Shown in pieces: positions 1-11,500 of a DNA stretch of 64,000 nt. The translations under genes and the position numbers were made by a program. The notes beneath the pieces were generated by a model, which had not been told where the DNA came from, did no database searches, and saw nothing but the letters and a program-made list of their open reading frames with translations. The stretch covers positions 288,964-352,963 of the forward strand of contig CAJFCJ010000026.1 in the NCBI GenBank assembly GCA_904063045.1, given 5' to 3'. Each line of letters begins with the position of its first letter. The first letter of the stretch is position 1. Source of the stretch: Dimorphilus gyrociliatus. Its lineage: Eukaryota > Annelida > Polychaeta > Dinophilidae.

Positions 1-532
1 ACCTTCACCAAAGCGCCATCTAATGGACATTGAAGGAGAATCTACAAGCAGGAACAACGATAGCGATACGTCTATCACTGAGGAAGTAGAAAAGAGAAGA
101 AAGAGTAATTCTACTCCTCCAACTACAAACTCTCCTTCACCGTCCCTTACAGCAAATCCACCTACAAATACAAAATGTGCTTCGACAATCAGGCAGACAG
201 CCTCACCGTCAACTACTAGCCCTTCAGCAGCCCCGAATGTGACTGTGCTACCCCATCATACAACGCCTTTCATGGCAGCACCTTACTTGTATGGATATCC
301 TTTAGGATTTCGCCATGCGGCATTAGACTCCTTATCATATTTCCCCCTTTGGCCTGGTGCCGCTGCTCAAAGTTCCAATTTTTCACCATATTTCAACCCA
401 TCCACCGACCCTCTTCATCCATTTAACCTTTTATTGCCTAAATCTCAATTAACGTCACCAACGCCATGTAGTACATCTAAAGAAGAAAATGTTCAAGAAA
501 AAACTGAAATACCTAAAGCTATTGCTAGGTAA
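1..532 (+). CDS. 3' end of a Ser/Thr/Pro-rich protein (partial, cut by window edge)
   Basis: The reading frame is open from the first base through to a stop at 530-532, so the first ATG (23-25) is probably internal rather than the start. Residues just before that Met are basic (Pro-Lys-Arg-His). The rest begins acidic (MDIEGEST), followed by a long Ser/Thr/Pro/Asn tract and then an aromatic and proline-rich stretch with APYLYGYPLGF and SYFPLWPGAAA. There is no enzyme domain, signal peptide or membrane segment. The composition resembles the disordered C-terminal tail of a developmental transcription factor such as a homeobox or T-box protein, but no DNA-binding domain lies inside the window, so this is only a guess. 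No intron is evident inside the visible part. Confidence 0.6.
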   Translation, partial: PSPKRHLMDIEGESTSRNNDSDTSITEEVEKRRKSNSTPPTTNSPSPSLTANPPTNTKCASTIRQTASPSTTSPSAAPNVTVLPHHTTPFMAAPYLYGYPLGFRHAALDSLSYFPLWPGAAAQSSNFSPYFNPSTDPLHPFNLLLPKSQLTSPTPCSTSKEENVQEKTEIPKAIAR

Positions 533-1712
533 CGATGAACGTTAATTGATATATCAATAACATACAGTATGTTTATACATCATGTGTGTTATTTTATCTA
601 TATTGTATATAGATATTTATATATACAATCTAGCTAGTCATCACGATAATATTTATAGATATAACGCGTGTGACATTAACTTAGCTTACGTTTTCTGCAA
701 AGGCGAACTGTTCAAATAAGTAATTGGTGCTTTCCTGTGTGGTTTGAGAATATTTAAAATCTATGCAATGTCAACAGATATCTGAACGTCTGATTGTATT
801 ATGCATGTGTAAAAATGCTCGTGTATACTATATGTACATACCATACACAGAATAATTTATACTAAAGCTTTCGCACATTGATAATATATTGCTATATATG
901 CACTGAGTGAATACTGTATTCATTAAACGATACAACTAAATTATCTGGTTTAAAACAAAGAGATTATTATCGTTCATTTTGCGCCTGATTTAATAGAGAA
1001 TATAAATGGTAGTCCCTTTATTTAACATTTTTTTCAAAAAGTAATCACAAATGAATCGGTCGAATATCATTCTGATTACTTCCGATGTCCATAAACTTGA
1101 ATATCGTTATTACCCCACAAGCCTTCCAATTTACTCTTGAAGTGTTTTCTTCTCATCTGAAACCTTTAAATAGAAAAAAAATTTTAAATTAATTTTTTAT
1201 TATATAAATAACTCTATGTACACAATAAGAAAATCGTTAGCAGAATGTTGTTTATTTTTAAATATAGACTTTTTTGGAACTTTGATTTTCAGTTATAATT
1301 TCTGACAGATACTCCTTGTTTAGAACAAATAACTGAATAGAAATTTATATTAAGAAGTTATAGTCAAAACTATTAGTTATAAATGATAGCTTATAACTTA
1401 AAATATAATAATTGAAAATACAAGAGAGATATTTTTTGTCATGATAAAATGTAAATGCTGTTCATTTTAAAATTATAGGTCAGTAGTAATGACGTTTTCG
1501 ATCAGTTTATCAGCTATTTTTTGACAAGAAAGGATTCAAAACTTAGCCAGTCTTTCATATCAAAGTAATAATATCAAAAATTAAAAAAAAATTTATTGAG
1601 ATGAGTAGCATAGGGAAGAAATAGAGCAGACCCGTTGCATTGACGTATTCTTTTATATTGATTTGAATTGAAATTTTACTATTGCAACATATTAGTTTCT
1701 TTTGATCATAAA
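533..1712. other. AT-rich intergenic region
   Basis: About 1.2 kb of AT-rich sequence with stops in all frames. It must hold the 3' UTR of the preceding gene and the promoter of the lectin-receptor gene. I see no convincing canonical poly(A) signal, repeat or RNA gene here. Confidence 0.6.
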
Positions 1713-4148
1713 ATGTTTCGATACAATATTTTAATTTTACTGTTAATTTCTTCGATTGCAATAGGTTTGTAAATTACTGTATTAGTTTCTGTGGAACTAA
1801 TTAAAGTCAAAATAGGAGAAGATTGTAAACAGGGTAGCTCTTTGGATATTTGCTCAAGGACCATTGAAGGAAACTTTTCAAATGCTTCGACCTACTGCAG
1901 TTCTCACGGATATGCTCTTCTTGAACCGAGAAGTCGAGAAATATTAAACAAAGTATACAAATTTAATATAACGAATTTTTGGCTGGGTGTAAAGTTCGTT
2001 CCGTTATACAAATGGGTATCAGCTGACAGACACCCTTACAATGGTTGAAGAATAATTTTTTCTAAATGTTTGAACATGGCCATGATAATGATATATTTTA
2101 GGTCTTGAAATTTTTGATCGCTGGAACTTCAATAAAATCACTTTGGGAAGGTCTAAATATTGTGTGACAACCTTTAACAGAAAACTTGTAGGCATTCCAT
2201 GTGCTAATATGTTGTACTCAATTTGCGAATCCGGTTAGTAAATGATGTTTGAGTGATCTCCCTATTGATGTTTTCTGCAGAGAATGCTTGCGAGCAATCG
2301 TCTGATACATCCTTCTTCGACGTTAAAAGTCAAGTGTGTATCTATTTAATTTTTAAGAATCTTACATGGTTTGAATCTGTAATATATTGTAAACATAAAA
2401 CTTGGCGTCTTTTTCAACCGAGTGAATCAAAATTGACTTCTCTACAATTACGAGTACCCCTCGTAACTTTAAACAAGTTTTGGATTGACATGAAAAATTT
2501 TGCTTTAGAATGGATATCAGATGGTTATAGAAATATTTACATTATCTAGTTGTCAATTTTCAACTCAATTTCAGGTAATTCTGTTACCTTCACTAACTGG
2601 AAAACTAACTATCCTGATGTCGAAAACGATTGTGTGGCAGTATCCGGTCAGGAATGGATAACCCAAGACTGTTCCCTTAAGAATTACGTCGTTTGTTCTA
2701 AATTAGCTAAAGAAGTAACAAAAAGTCGTACACATATACAATATTTATTGTTAGTCAGATTGAATGAACATGTTATCACAGGTTTGCCAAAGACTACAAA
2801 TACAAAAGAATCCACAATATATTCTCATTCAAGTATAAATGATATATTTTAAGTATTTATAAGCTAGTGTCTTATTTTTTTTAGGATCCTTAGATTACAT
2901 TACACAAGAAACTAGTACCTACATAAGTATTAAGGGTTGTTTTTTTAATCTAAAAGCTAATAATTTAAACGAATCTTGTATTTAGATGATAAGAAGGATA
3001 AATTGACAACGTCAGGTTAGAAAATTTTTATTTAAACTTTTTAGCTTCGAAGTTGAAAGAGTAAAAAAATTGTCAATAATAAATGATAATAATCTCTATT
3101 TATCTGACCCGAGATTAATTTCTCTAACAAGACAAAAAGTTTGACAAGTCTTTATTGTAGTATTTTATTTTAGACACCAAATCGACTTTTATAAAAACTT
3201 CATTCGAAGGTAAATTGCCAGCTTATTTTTTTAATTCTGCTATACTAAATGTTTTTAGAGTTGATATCTACTCCAACTGCATTTGAACGAAAAGGTAAGG
3301 AATAGTCTTCTACTACAGTATATCTCAATTTAAAGTTTTAAATGAAATTGAAGATATAATAACAACTAAATTATCTACGAAAAGATCTAGTAAGAATATA
3401 TTTTTATACAACTGACAAATATATATATATTTATATATGTATTCATAATATGAAAGACAAAGAAATTTCTACAAGTCGTACTACTCCATTAGTTTTGAAA
3501 ATAGCAAATGGGAATTCTTCAGAGAGATTATGTAAGATGCCAAAATTTAATTTGAACTTAATTAAGTCTTACTTGTAGATCTAATTGGATTATGTGGAGC
3601 TTTATTTATTGTAATTTTTACAATTTCATTGGTCATATTCTTTTTCATGAAATTATCATATTTGAAGTTTGATTTATATCTTTTCACAAATAGTTAATTA
3701 CTATAAATCAAATCTTTTTTAATATAGAAAGAACATTGAAAAAAAGCCTCAAAAAAATTATTCAAATAATGAAACACAAACTTCGGATAACTTATCTCAA
3801 GGAAATGAATCGGGGAAAAGATCCAGTCTAGGGGAACCAGATAATTTCGTAGAAGATCCAATAGTTTTAAATGAATCTTATAAGCCGTCAACTAAACATT
3901 CAAATGTCAAATTTCGAGATGAAATGCCAAGTAATGAAAACATTTATGGAGATGTTCCGTTAGAAAATTTTAAAATGGAGACAATAGTTGAAGAGGAAGA
4001 TAATCTTAGAAGTCTAGATAGTGATGATCAGGTATATATTAGATGCTTAAAAAGACAATTTTATTACTTTTAAATTTTTCAGCTAGATAATATATTCAAT
4101 GGTTTTGAATCAGTCTCAATCAACGGTTCAGTGACAAATGATTATTAG
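1713..4148 (+). CDS. Type I membrane receptor with two C-type lectin-like domains (spliced)
   Basis: Exon 1 (1713-1764) encodes a signal peptide, MFRYNILILLLISSIAIG. A 21-nt intron (1765-1785) follows. Exons 1786-2043 and 2102-2233 form the first C-type lectin-like domain, ending in an IPCAN...ICES-type C-terminus. Exons 2281-2523 and from 2575 form the second, with WISDG joined to NSVTFTNW and ending in a paired-Cys YVVCS motif. A Ser/Thr/Lys-rich stalk built from small exons occupies about 2780-3535. A hydrophobic transmembrane helix (LIGLCGALFIVIFTISLVIF) lies near 3580-3650, and an acidic cytoplasmic tail of about 130 residues runs from about 3728 to the stop at 4146-4148. The clear introns are all phase 1. 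Typical calcium-site EPN or QPD triplets are not obvious, so sugar binding is uncertain. The likely role is a cell-surface recognition receptor. Exon ends in the stalk are inferred. Confidence 0.8.
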
Positions 4149-4620
4149 CTGACTTGATTAACATAAATATCTAACGATTTAATATAATTTAATAAAGCCA
4201 GAAAGCAACCCATCCAAAAACAAATTAAATCAATTTTGTCACAAAGTAATTTTTTTAAAACACTGTATTTATACTAATTTAATTTAATTTCAAATTAGTT
4301 TTAAAACATTATGTAAAAAGTTCACCGGCAAGTAGAATAATCCATGAAATGTTCAATTTGCTTCAAAAATATATATTTCTACGATAGATCAGTAAGTAAT
4401 TTAAATCTTCCAAGTATTGTTTTGATGCTGTTAAGAATTAACATGCGAAAACGCTTACTATTTAAAAAAAAAACAATATTCTTAGTCTCCTAATAAATAG
4501 CTTATTGAGTAGACATTTTTGTTTTTTATACTTTCAGTATAAAAATTAACATCCATTAGGCCTATTAAATTAACACTTACCATAGGCCTCAATGCATTTC
4601 AGTACATAAGTATTAAAGTA
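4149..4620. other. Intergenic region
   Basis: 3' flank of the lectin receptor and upstream region of the next gene. AT-rich, with no ORF or repeat recognised. An AATAAA signal (in taataaagcc) lies near 4189-4197, about 45 bp past the receptor stop, and is a plausible poly(A) signal. Confidence 0.5.
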
Positions 4621-4626
4621 CACGTG
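4621..4626. promoter_or_regulatory. CACGTG E-box upstream of the 4773 gene
   Basis: The palindrome CACGTG (context GTACACGTGATTG) lies 147 bp before the ATG and upstream of a probable 5' UTR intron. The same hexamer recurs before four other genes in this window. It is the core site of bHLH-Zip factors (USF/MYC/MITF type). Confidence 0.45.
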
Positions 4627-4772
4627 ATTGTTGAGCAGTGCTATCTTTTGTGTCACGGTTGTAAAGTTAGTAGAGTATTTTGTGAAACGGTAAGAAAAAT
4701 CTAGCATATTAATAATTTAACGCTTAATAACGAACTAACTCCATTTTAGACTTGGTATTTTGAAGAAGTGAA

Positions 4773-5318
4773 ATGGCAAGTCAACTTAAACACAAATCTA
4801 TGGGGAAGCCACTGTCTCTACAGCCCGTAAATCAAAAATGGTATGAAAGCGTGGTCGATGACTTCACTTCAAGTATATCTAGTAACCTTGACCAGTTTGA
4901 TATAGAAGCATTTCTGGAAGATATAAGATGTAAGGGACATGTTAGTGCGTCAACTCCTAATCACTCTGCCTCACACGAAGAGTCTCCATTAAAAGTTCGC
5001 ATAGCTAAATCATCTGTACGTAATAGCTCTCAAAGACGAACTCAGCATCTAGATTCAAACCCGTCGAGCTGGATATCTCAGGTAAAAACCGTTAGAAGAG
5101 GAAAGGTTCCTTGGTATATTCGCCATTTAAAGATTCCCTTTCAAGAGTTTCGTTTCGAGCCAGTGCATCATGTCAAGCTGGTAAGAGCTAATTGTGCTTT
5201 TCTGAAAAAGACTTTCAGGGATTATGCAATTCGTAGAGCCGAAGAATGGTCTGAAGCCGCTCTTATTATGTCGGATTTAATCAATCCAACGGCAAGTAAA
5301 AGGCAAGATATCTCGTAA
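4773..5318 (+). CDS. Orphan basic protein, 181 aa, single coding exon
   Basis: A clean ORF with ATG at 4773 and a plausible 5' UTR intron just before it (donor GTAAGA near 4690, acceptor TTTTAG near 4749). The product is hydrophilic and basic, with Ser-rich residues 60-100 (KSSVRNSSQRR) and a C-terminal half containing RRGKVPWYIRHLKIP and an FxxxxFRDYAIRRAEEW helix-like stretch. No signal peptide, membrane span, zinc site or known domain is seen. I do not recognise the family. An E-box upstream, a spliced leader exon and lack of stops support a real gene. AT-rich 3' flank follows. Confidence 0.6.
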   Translation: MASQLKHKSMGKPLSLQPVNQKWYESVVDDFTSSISSNLDQFDIEAFLEDIRCKGHVSASTPNHSASHEESPLKVRIAKSSVRNSSQRRTQHLDSNPSSWISQVKTVRRGKVPWYIRHLKIPFQEFRFEPVHHVKLVRANCAFLKKTFRDYAIRRAEEWSEAALIMSDLINPTASKRQDIS

Positions 5319-5843
5319 CAAAGTCTTCAGAGAAGTAAGATAGCGGAAGCTTATGCTTTATTTTAAAAGTCTATGTTGTTTATGAGTTATTATAAATACA
5401 TTTGTAAAATGGCTATTTGAATAACAATTAATAGAGAATATAGATATATGTAGGATTTTATACGCAATATTATATCTCTCTAGAAATGCTGAATCTTTCA
5501 TAAATACAATTGTTTAGAGTAGAAGACTAGACTCTTAACAATTTTTCATAACAATTATGAGTCTATGATATTAAACATTAAATAATAAATATAATAATAT
5601 ACTGCATATATACAGTATATATATATACTGTATATATTTAATTTTAAAGATTCCTTCAATTTCGTACCAAACTGTCTTCCAGCGGGAATTATAAAAAACC
5701 TCTAACAAACAAATGTAGAATCATTCTTATTAGGTATTTATTACTAGGTTATGCAGGATTTTTTAACGTATTGAGTATTTTTACTTTAGAATAACAAACA
5801 GTTAGAAAATCTCAAATAAACTTTTAAAGCTGTGACCCTTCCT
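5319..5843. repeat. Intergenic AT-rich region with a perfect 32-bp palindrome
   Basis: Non-coding gap between convergent genes. Positions 5606-5637 form a perfect palindrome centred between 5621 and 5622, made of TA steps with CAGTA and TACTG arms. It can extrude a hairpin. The rest shows nothing else I can name. Confidence 0.55.
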
Positions 5844-6257
5844 TCAAACTGTTGACGAATGATGGAGTAATTCATGTCTATGCAAATAAAATTTGGTAGA
5901 AAACTCGTCATGACAAATGTTGCAAACATAAAGGGGCCCTTGATGAGAATATTTTTCATGCTGCCTTAGAGTTTTCTTCAACTTAAAATTTTTTTCGCAA
6001 ATTCCGCAAGTCCAGTTATGAGCAGTCCAGTGACAAGCAAAATGTCGCTTTATAGACCAAATATTGCCGACATAATTACACTTAGAGCATTGGTATACTC
6101 TAACGCCATTCTCTTCTTTTTCACTCAATAAGATTGGCACTAGTCCTTCATGTGCATCTTGTAATTTTAATTGTTCATTCGAGTTAACTATTTCTTCATA
6201 TACACATCCAACGACAGAGTTTCCACACTCAAAAGACGCATCATTCTCTATCGACAT
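5844..6257 (-). CDS. Small C2H2 zinc-finger protein, three fingers
   Basis: I choose the ATG at 6255-6257 (MSIEND); the longer frame to 6302 would start with GTG. The product is 137 aa. An acidic N-terminal half precedes three C2H2 fingers: YQCSKC...RHFACH, WTCGIC...HEKYSH and YVCNIC...HELLHH, in the C-terminal 85 residues. All Cys and His ligands are visible. Such proteins usually bind DNA or RNA in the nucleus. The gene looks paralogous to the zinc-finger gene at 6663-7142: both have an NG-x-x-V-Y-x-C-x-K-C opening to the first finger and the same spacing to the second. A CACGTG box lies 42 bp upstream of the ATG. Confidence 0.8.
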   Translation of the reverse strand: MSIENDASFECGNSVVGCVYEEIVNSNEQLKLQDAHEGLVPILLSEKEENGVRVYQCSKCNYVGNIWSIKRHFACHWTAHNWTCGICEKNFKLKKTLRQHEKYSHQGPLYVCNICHDEFSTKFYLHRHELLHHSSTV

Positions 6258-6299
6258 TATGAACCTTACTCGATTTGAGTAGATAATATTGTTAACAGT

Positions 6300-6305
6300 C
6301 ACGTG
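6300..6305. promoter_or_regulatory. CACGTG E-box upstream of zinc-finger gene
   Basis: TCACGTGA palindrome 42 bp before the chosen ATG (6257) of the minus-strand zinc-finger gene. Confidence 0.45.
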
Positions 6306-6662
6306 AATGTCATATGGATGATTTAGAAATGTTCGTATTTGATGGGAAAAACTTTTAATATTTATGCTGTTTTATGGAAGATCTTTGAATTCGTCCTAAT
6401 GTTGTAATTCACAAAATAAGATTTGAAATTTTCTCAAATGTTGATAAACATAAAATGTTCTGATGGTGTCTTAATTCTATTTTGTTTTCAAGTGTTTATA
6501 AAAACTGTCTAATTTTTTAATATTAGAAGTGTATTTTACCAATATGAAACAATTCATTATTAAACAACACATATCAATTATGTTATAAAAAGTTTTACTT
6601 TGACAAGTAACAAAAGTTTTCAATGAAAGAGATGATTCAATTCCATTGTTATACAATAGAGT
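6306..6662. other. Intergenic region between zinc-finger paralogues
   Basis: AT-rich spacer between two same-direction zinc-finger genes. It should contain the 3' UTR of the upstream copy and the promoter of the downstream one. Nothing else seen. Confidence 0.5.
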
Positions 6663-7142
6663 TTAAAGTATTAATAATTTTTTATGAATTGAGTTTATGT
6701 GATATTTAGTATCACCTTTACGTTTAAATTTCTTGTTGCAGATCCGGCATTGGAAGTTATAAATGTTAGAATGTTTTAGGACATGCCTCTTAGTGTGATG
6801 TAAGTCACTGAAAAAAGAACATTTCAAGCATTTATAAACTTTTCGACCATTTAACACATCACTCCTAAAAGAATCTTTCAATAGTTCAAGCTGAATATCT
6901 AGCCGAATTATAAAACTTTCAATATATCTATTTCTATCTTTGGGGCTAAAAGTGGATTCATCCTTAGTATCGCTTATTGAAGTACTATTCTTCTTCCCCC
7001 TTTCCTCTAATGATTCACTTTCAATACACATAGGAAAGTCATCAATTCCCTCCAAAGGCCAGTTCCATTCTCCACTTTCGTTGTCAATTAGTGTTTCGTG
7101 CTGAATATCTAGTTTCTTAAACTGGTTAAATTCGCTACACAT
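6663..7142 (-). CDS. Small C2H2 zinc-finger protein, two fingers
   Basis: 159 aa from an ATG at 7140-7142. The N-terminal 90 residues are acidic and Ser-rich (SGEWNWPLEG, ERGKKNSTS). They are followed by NGRKVYKCLKC...RHVLKH and FQCRICNKKF...HINSIH, two complete C2H2 fingers near the C-terminus. The layout mirrors the neighbouring gene, but the third finger is absent, as if the 3' end had been lost after a tandem duplication. Probable nuclear nucleic-acid-binding protein; target unknown. Confidence 0.75.
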   Translation of the reverse strand: MCSEFNQFKKLDIQHETLIDNESGEWNWPLEGIDDFPMCIESESLEERGKKNSTSISDTKDESTFSPKDRNRYIESFIIRLDIQLELLKDSFRSDVLNGRKVYKCLKCSFFSDLHHTKRHVLKHSNIYNFQCRICNKKFKRKGDTKYHINSIHKKLLIL

Positions 7143-8461
7143 ACTCTTTATTCTGTTTTAGAAATTAAAATTAATCAACTTTTATAATAATGAAAAAAAG
7201 TATATCGTTCTTAGCTTAAAATGCCATATAAAAATGACTATTTTAATGTTATGACGGTGTATAAAATTGCTACCAAAGGATCAGCATCAACAACAAACCT
7301 AATATTTTTTTAAATTATTGAACAATAGGTCTAGTCTTTCAAAAAATTACTTCTTAACTTTCTTATATTGTCATAGTAAATTAAAATTAAAATAAAAGAA
7401 ACTGAGTATGCAGTATATTAGAATATTATACTAGCACTAAGTTAATAAGTATTATCTAGTATATATGACTTTCAGTGGATACAGATTGATAATATTGATA
7501 ATTAAAATCCTAAACTAATAAGTTAATCATTAGTGAGTAGTATAATATATTAAAAGAAAAAACATAAACTAGCATTTTTGCTGTCAGGAAACTCTTCAAA
7601 CTTGTCTATAAAAACACACTTAAACTAGCTGCAAAAGTCTAGAAATAAAGCCTTACTAAAATTTTATCCTAGAATGAGCAGACCAGTAAAGCAATAAAAT
7701 TAACCCAAATAGTTGTAACTTTCTTAATAAGCAACAATTTTACGGTCGAATTTCTTCTGAATGTCTGTTCTGTGCACTTCTAATTGTCAGAGCGTCACCT
7801 GCGAACATAGTATATTCATTTACCAGATAGTACAAATAACAAATTATTAATAATCAATATTTCTTCGTCTCAAATTTCACCAAAAAGTCTATATTCCAAA
7901 GTCTAGCGACACTTCCCTTTTATATTTAGATTTATAAAGTTACACTTTATAAAATTAAATGCTTCCGTTAAATTTACGTGGCTTCTTATTATAAAATAAC
8001 TATAAATGAATAAACCATTTTTCTATTATTATAGATAGTTAATTATTTGTTATTATTTGTATCTTTACAGCTAAAATGATTACAAAAATTTCGTTTAGCT
8101 ATTTTAAACTGTTATTATAATGAATATAGTTAGAAACTATGGCTGAACCGTTAAAAGTGAAAATGTACTTTTTAAATGTAATCAGTTTTTTGTTGATAGT
8201 TTAACTTTAAATAATATTTCTAAACTTTTCCCATATTATTAAGCTTATGGGTTGCCTGAATAACATTCAATTCGAAAAATAAAAAAATAATAAAGTATAT
8301 ATATAGAAATATGGCTTACATGTACTGAGATAATGATTATTAGAGGATTCCTATTCCGTGTTCAGTTTAGTTAACCGTTGCGAACCGGTTTGTTTTACCA
8401 GTTTTCAAAACGAACTTTGCGTCATCAAATTTTCAACCAATCAGAATACTTTCTTTCTGTA
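7143..8461. other. Intergenic region, divergent promoters
   Basis: About 1.3 kb, AT-rich, between a minus-strand zinc-finger gene and the plus-strand RRM-Tudor gene, so it likely holds both promoters. I found no ORF of note, repeat or RNA gene. Confidence 0.5.
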
Positions 8462-8467
8462 CACGTG
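8462..8467. promoter_or_regulatory. CACGTG E-box upstream of RRM-Tudor gene
   Basis: GTACACGTGCCAT context, 112 bp before the ATG at 8579. The GTACACGTG core is shared with the site at 4621. Confidence 0.45.
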
Positions 8468-8578
8468 CCATTTTATTGCTTTCACAAATATTCAACATAA
8501 TTTGTTAATGCTAGGCAAGTATTAGTTACTATAATACAGTAAAATAACATTTATTTCGTAAACATTAATACAGAAAAG

Positions 8579-11500
8579 ATGAGGTCTAAAAATGGTGCTT
8601 GTCCTTTGCCAATTGAAGACAGCAGCGAAAGTGACGAAAGCAGCGATGAAAGCGAAGAAGAGGTCATTCTTTTTTTAACTAACTTCCCTCATTACTTTCG
8701 AGAGCATGATATGATGGACATATTTGAAAAATATGCATCTGTCCGACCGAGAGTCAAAATCACTAGAGATAGGTTTTTGAAGCGGATAGGTTTTGCAATG
8801 GTTGAGGAACATCTGGTTCCTAGAGTTTGTCGAAAACTCGATGGTTTACTATTGAACAAGAAAGGAAGAGAGAGGTTTGTAATAAAGATTGCACCTAAGA
8901 AAAAACGACGTCAGAGAAAGAGGAAGAAGCAATCTGGAAATGACGAAGATCTCTTTGAATTTCTTGGCTACTGCAGTAGTGAGGTAATTAAATATAAACT
9001 AAGAGATCTAATCTTATTCAGAACTACAAAGAGTTTCTTTTTGTCGGAAGTATCAGTACAAAGATAAGTTTATTTTTATATGTTTAATGAGTTTTTTTCT
9101 TAATTAAGACTGATGAAGACGAAACGCCAAACGAAGGAAAACCAGCTGATAAAAAGAAGGTAATTCAATTATATTTATTGTATACGCTTTCAAAGAATTT
9201 TCTTTACTTTTAGAAACCTCAGAAAGAGTGGGAATTTGACGAAAACTTTTTACTTGATTGGCATGATGAATATGGAGACACAGAAGAGGTGAAAAAATTG
9301 TCCATATTAAACACAAATAGAAAAAACAATTATTTGACACAGGTTACAAAAGATCGAAAAAAATTTTTGGAGAATCAGATAGAATATCCAATATTTCGAG
9401 GTTCTACGATAATTAAGGTCGAATAAAATACTTTTCACTTATAAAATATGATAATCGATATCAATAATTTTATACATTTTTAGCCCACGGATATTTCTTT
9501 AGGGAAAAATTGTTTATTTATTATATATAACAATGACGAATTCGTAAAGATTTGCTCGTTAATGCCTGAAAAGCCTATTAGAATATTTTCACCAATTATC
9601 TCGGAACTCGTTATTGTCATGCACAAAAAACAGTTATATAGAGGACTTGTGCAAGAGGTGAAGGACAATGGTAAATATGCTGTAAGACTCATTGATGTTG
9701 GAAAGACAATAAATACATCACGTTTTTTTGAAATATCGGAGGAACTAGCCATGATAAAACCTACATCAATTGAATGTGAACTATGTGGAATAGAGCCTCT
9801 CCGTTTGAACTCTGATTATATACTTCCGTATGCAACTGTTATCAGGAAACTTTTGAAAAGTCCAGCTGTTGAACTTGAAAGTCTTTTCTTTTACGAAGGT
9901 GTACATTATATAGATATTAAATTCCTTGACACTGGCTTAAAAATATCAAAGTGGCTTATAGATAAGCAAATAGTACAAAGACTGCCCATCAGAGGCTATT
10001 TTGAAGGGAGGATGTCCTTTGCAAAAGATCCTCACAAGATATTTATTCAATTTAATTCTTCTTTAATTAAATCAATTGACCGTGAGCTGTCTCAGGAAGA
10101 CTATGTAGAATCGTTAGATAATACTGGATACTATACTGGCAAGAAAGTACTTGCAGGCAGAAGAGAGAAAAATAAGAGATGGTTTAGAGTCATAGAGAAA
10201 AATTCAGGCCTTGGATATCTTCTTGATCGTGGGACAACATGTAAAATTTCAGAAGTCAAAAATCTTCCTGAAAACAAATTAACTCTATCTCCCCCTCAAG
10301 CATATCAATTCGAATTTAATCGGACGATCAACTCAAAAGAGAAAGAGATAATTAAGTCTTTTATTGGAAAGGACGTTTGGATAAAAGTGATCGGACCTAG
10401 AGTCATTGAAGAAATATATTGTTTCAATGATACTGATACGCCAGAAGTTGTAAAAAGTTGTCTGACAACAAATACAGATGATATAAAGACATGGAATATT
10501 AAATCCCAAAAGAAATTATTTATCAGTCTTAAAGAATTTAAATCTTTTCCTGATAATGGCTTCAGCAAGTGCTACAATAAAAAAAATGAATTATACTTGG
10601 AAAATACTCCAGTGCGTCGAATAGATTTAAAGTCGATTAAAGAAATTGACTTAGACACAAAATTTAAAGATGAATATTTTTCTGATTATAAATCAGTAAA
10701 GCAAATTAATTTACTCGAATTTTCCCAAGCTAATTCTAATTCTGTCGGGAAGCATTCATTCAAAAAAAGAGAGTCTTACATTTTTATTGATAAAGGACAC
10801 TTTACCCAAAACAACAAATTTGAATTGTGCGAAGAAACTGACTATTGTTTAGATATTGAAAGTGACACGTATGTGTCGGATAATGTACAACACATCAGCT
10901 CAGAAAGAGCAATCCCAAACAAAACATTTAGCCCTTCTGAGAAAGCCTCAATAGAAAAATCACCTGAGGGTTTAAGAATAAGAGTACCAGTAGCTTGTGA
11001 CGAAGAAAATATCTTCTTGCTAAATTCATCAACCAGTAAATGCCAAGAATGTTATATCATGCGAAACTATTATTCTTTTTATAAGGTAAATGAAGATATA
11101 AAGTCTACAATCACACGAATGGGTCACCGTACAAAGGAATTTCTTAATGGAGACTTGCTTGCTGTTAAAATTGATGGAATATGGCTAAGGGCCCAAAAAC
11201 AAGAGAACGGATTCTATTGTTTAGATTTATGCGCAACAATTCCAAAAGAAAGAGCGAGTCAAATTGATCTCCTACCTGAAAGTACTTTTAAAATTCCTTT
11301 GCTTTCCATTAAGGTAGAAATTGAGCGTTTACAAAACTTTCAACAAAACGACGTTATAAGAGTAAGATACATACAAATTTACAAGGATAGAATTGTTGCG
11401 AAGGAAATGGACAGCGATAAAAAAATACGTTAGTTTCAATTTTTAAAAAAAGAGCTTTTTTAAACATTTCTTATCGCGCTCTATTTTTCAGCCAAACCAG

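Noticed and set aside
1791-2048. Gene starting at 1791
   Set aside because: It begins with GTG and is the second exon of the lectin receptor, preceded by a signal-peptide exon.
3930-3960. Tyrosine signalling motif (ITAM) in the lectin-receptor tail
   Set aside because: Only one Tyr motif (ENIYGDVPL) is visible; the paired spacing of an ITAM is absent.
9562-11433. Independent single-exon gene starting at the ATG at 9562
   Set aside because: The frame is open upstream to a splice acceptor at 9483 and joins in phase with the RRM exons, and the C-terminus continues through spliced exons to 12965.
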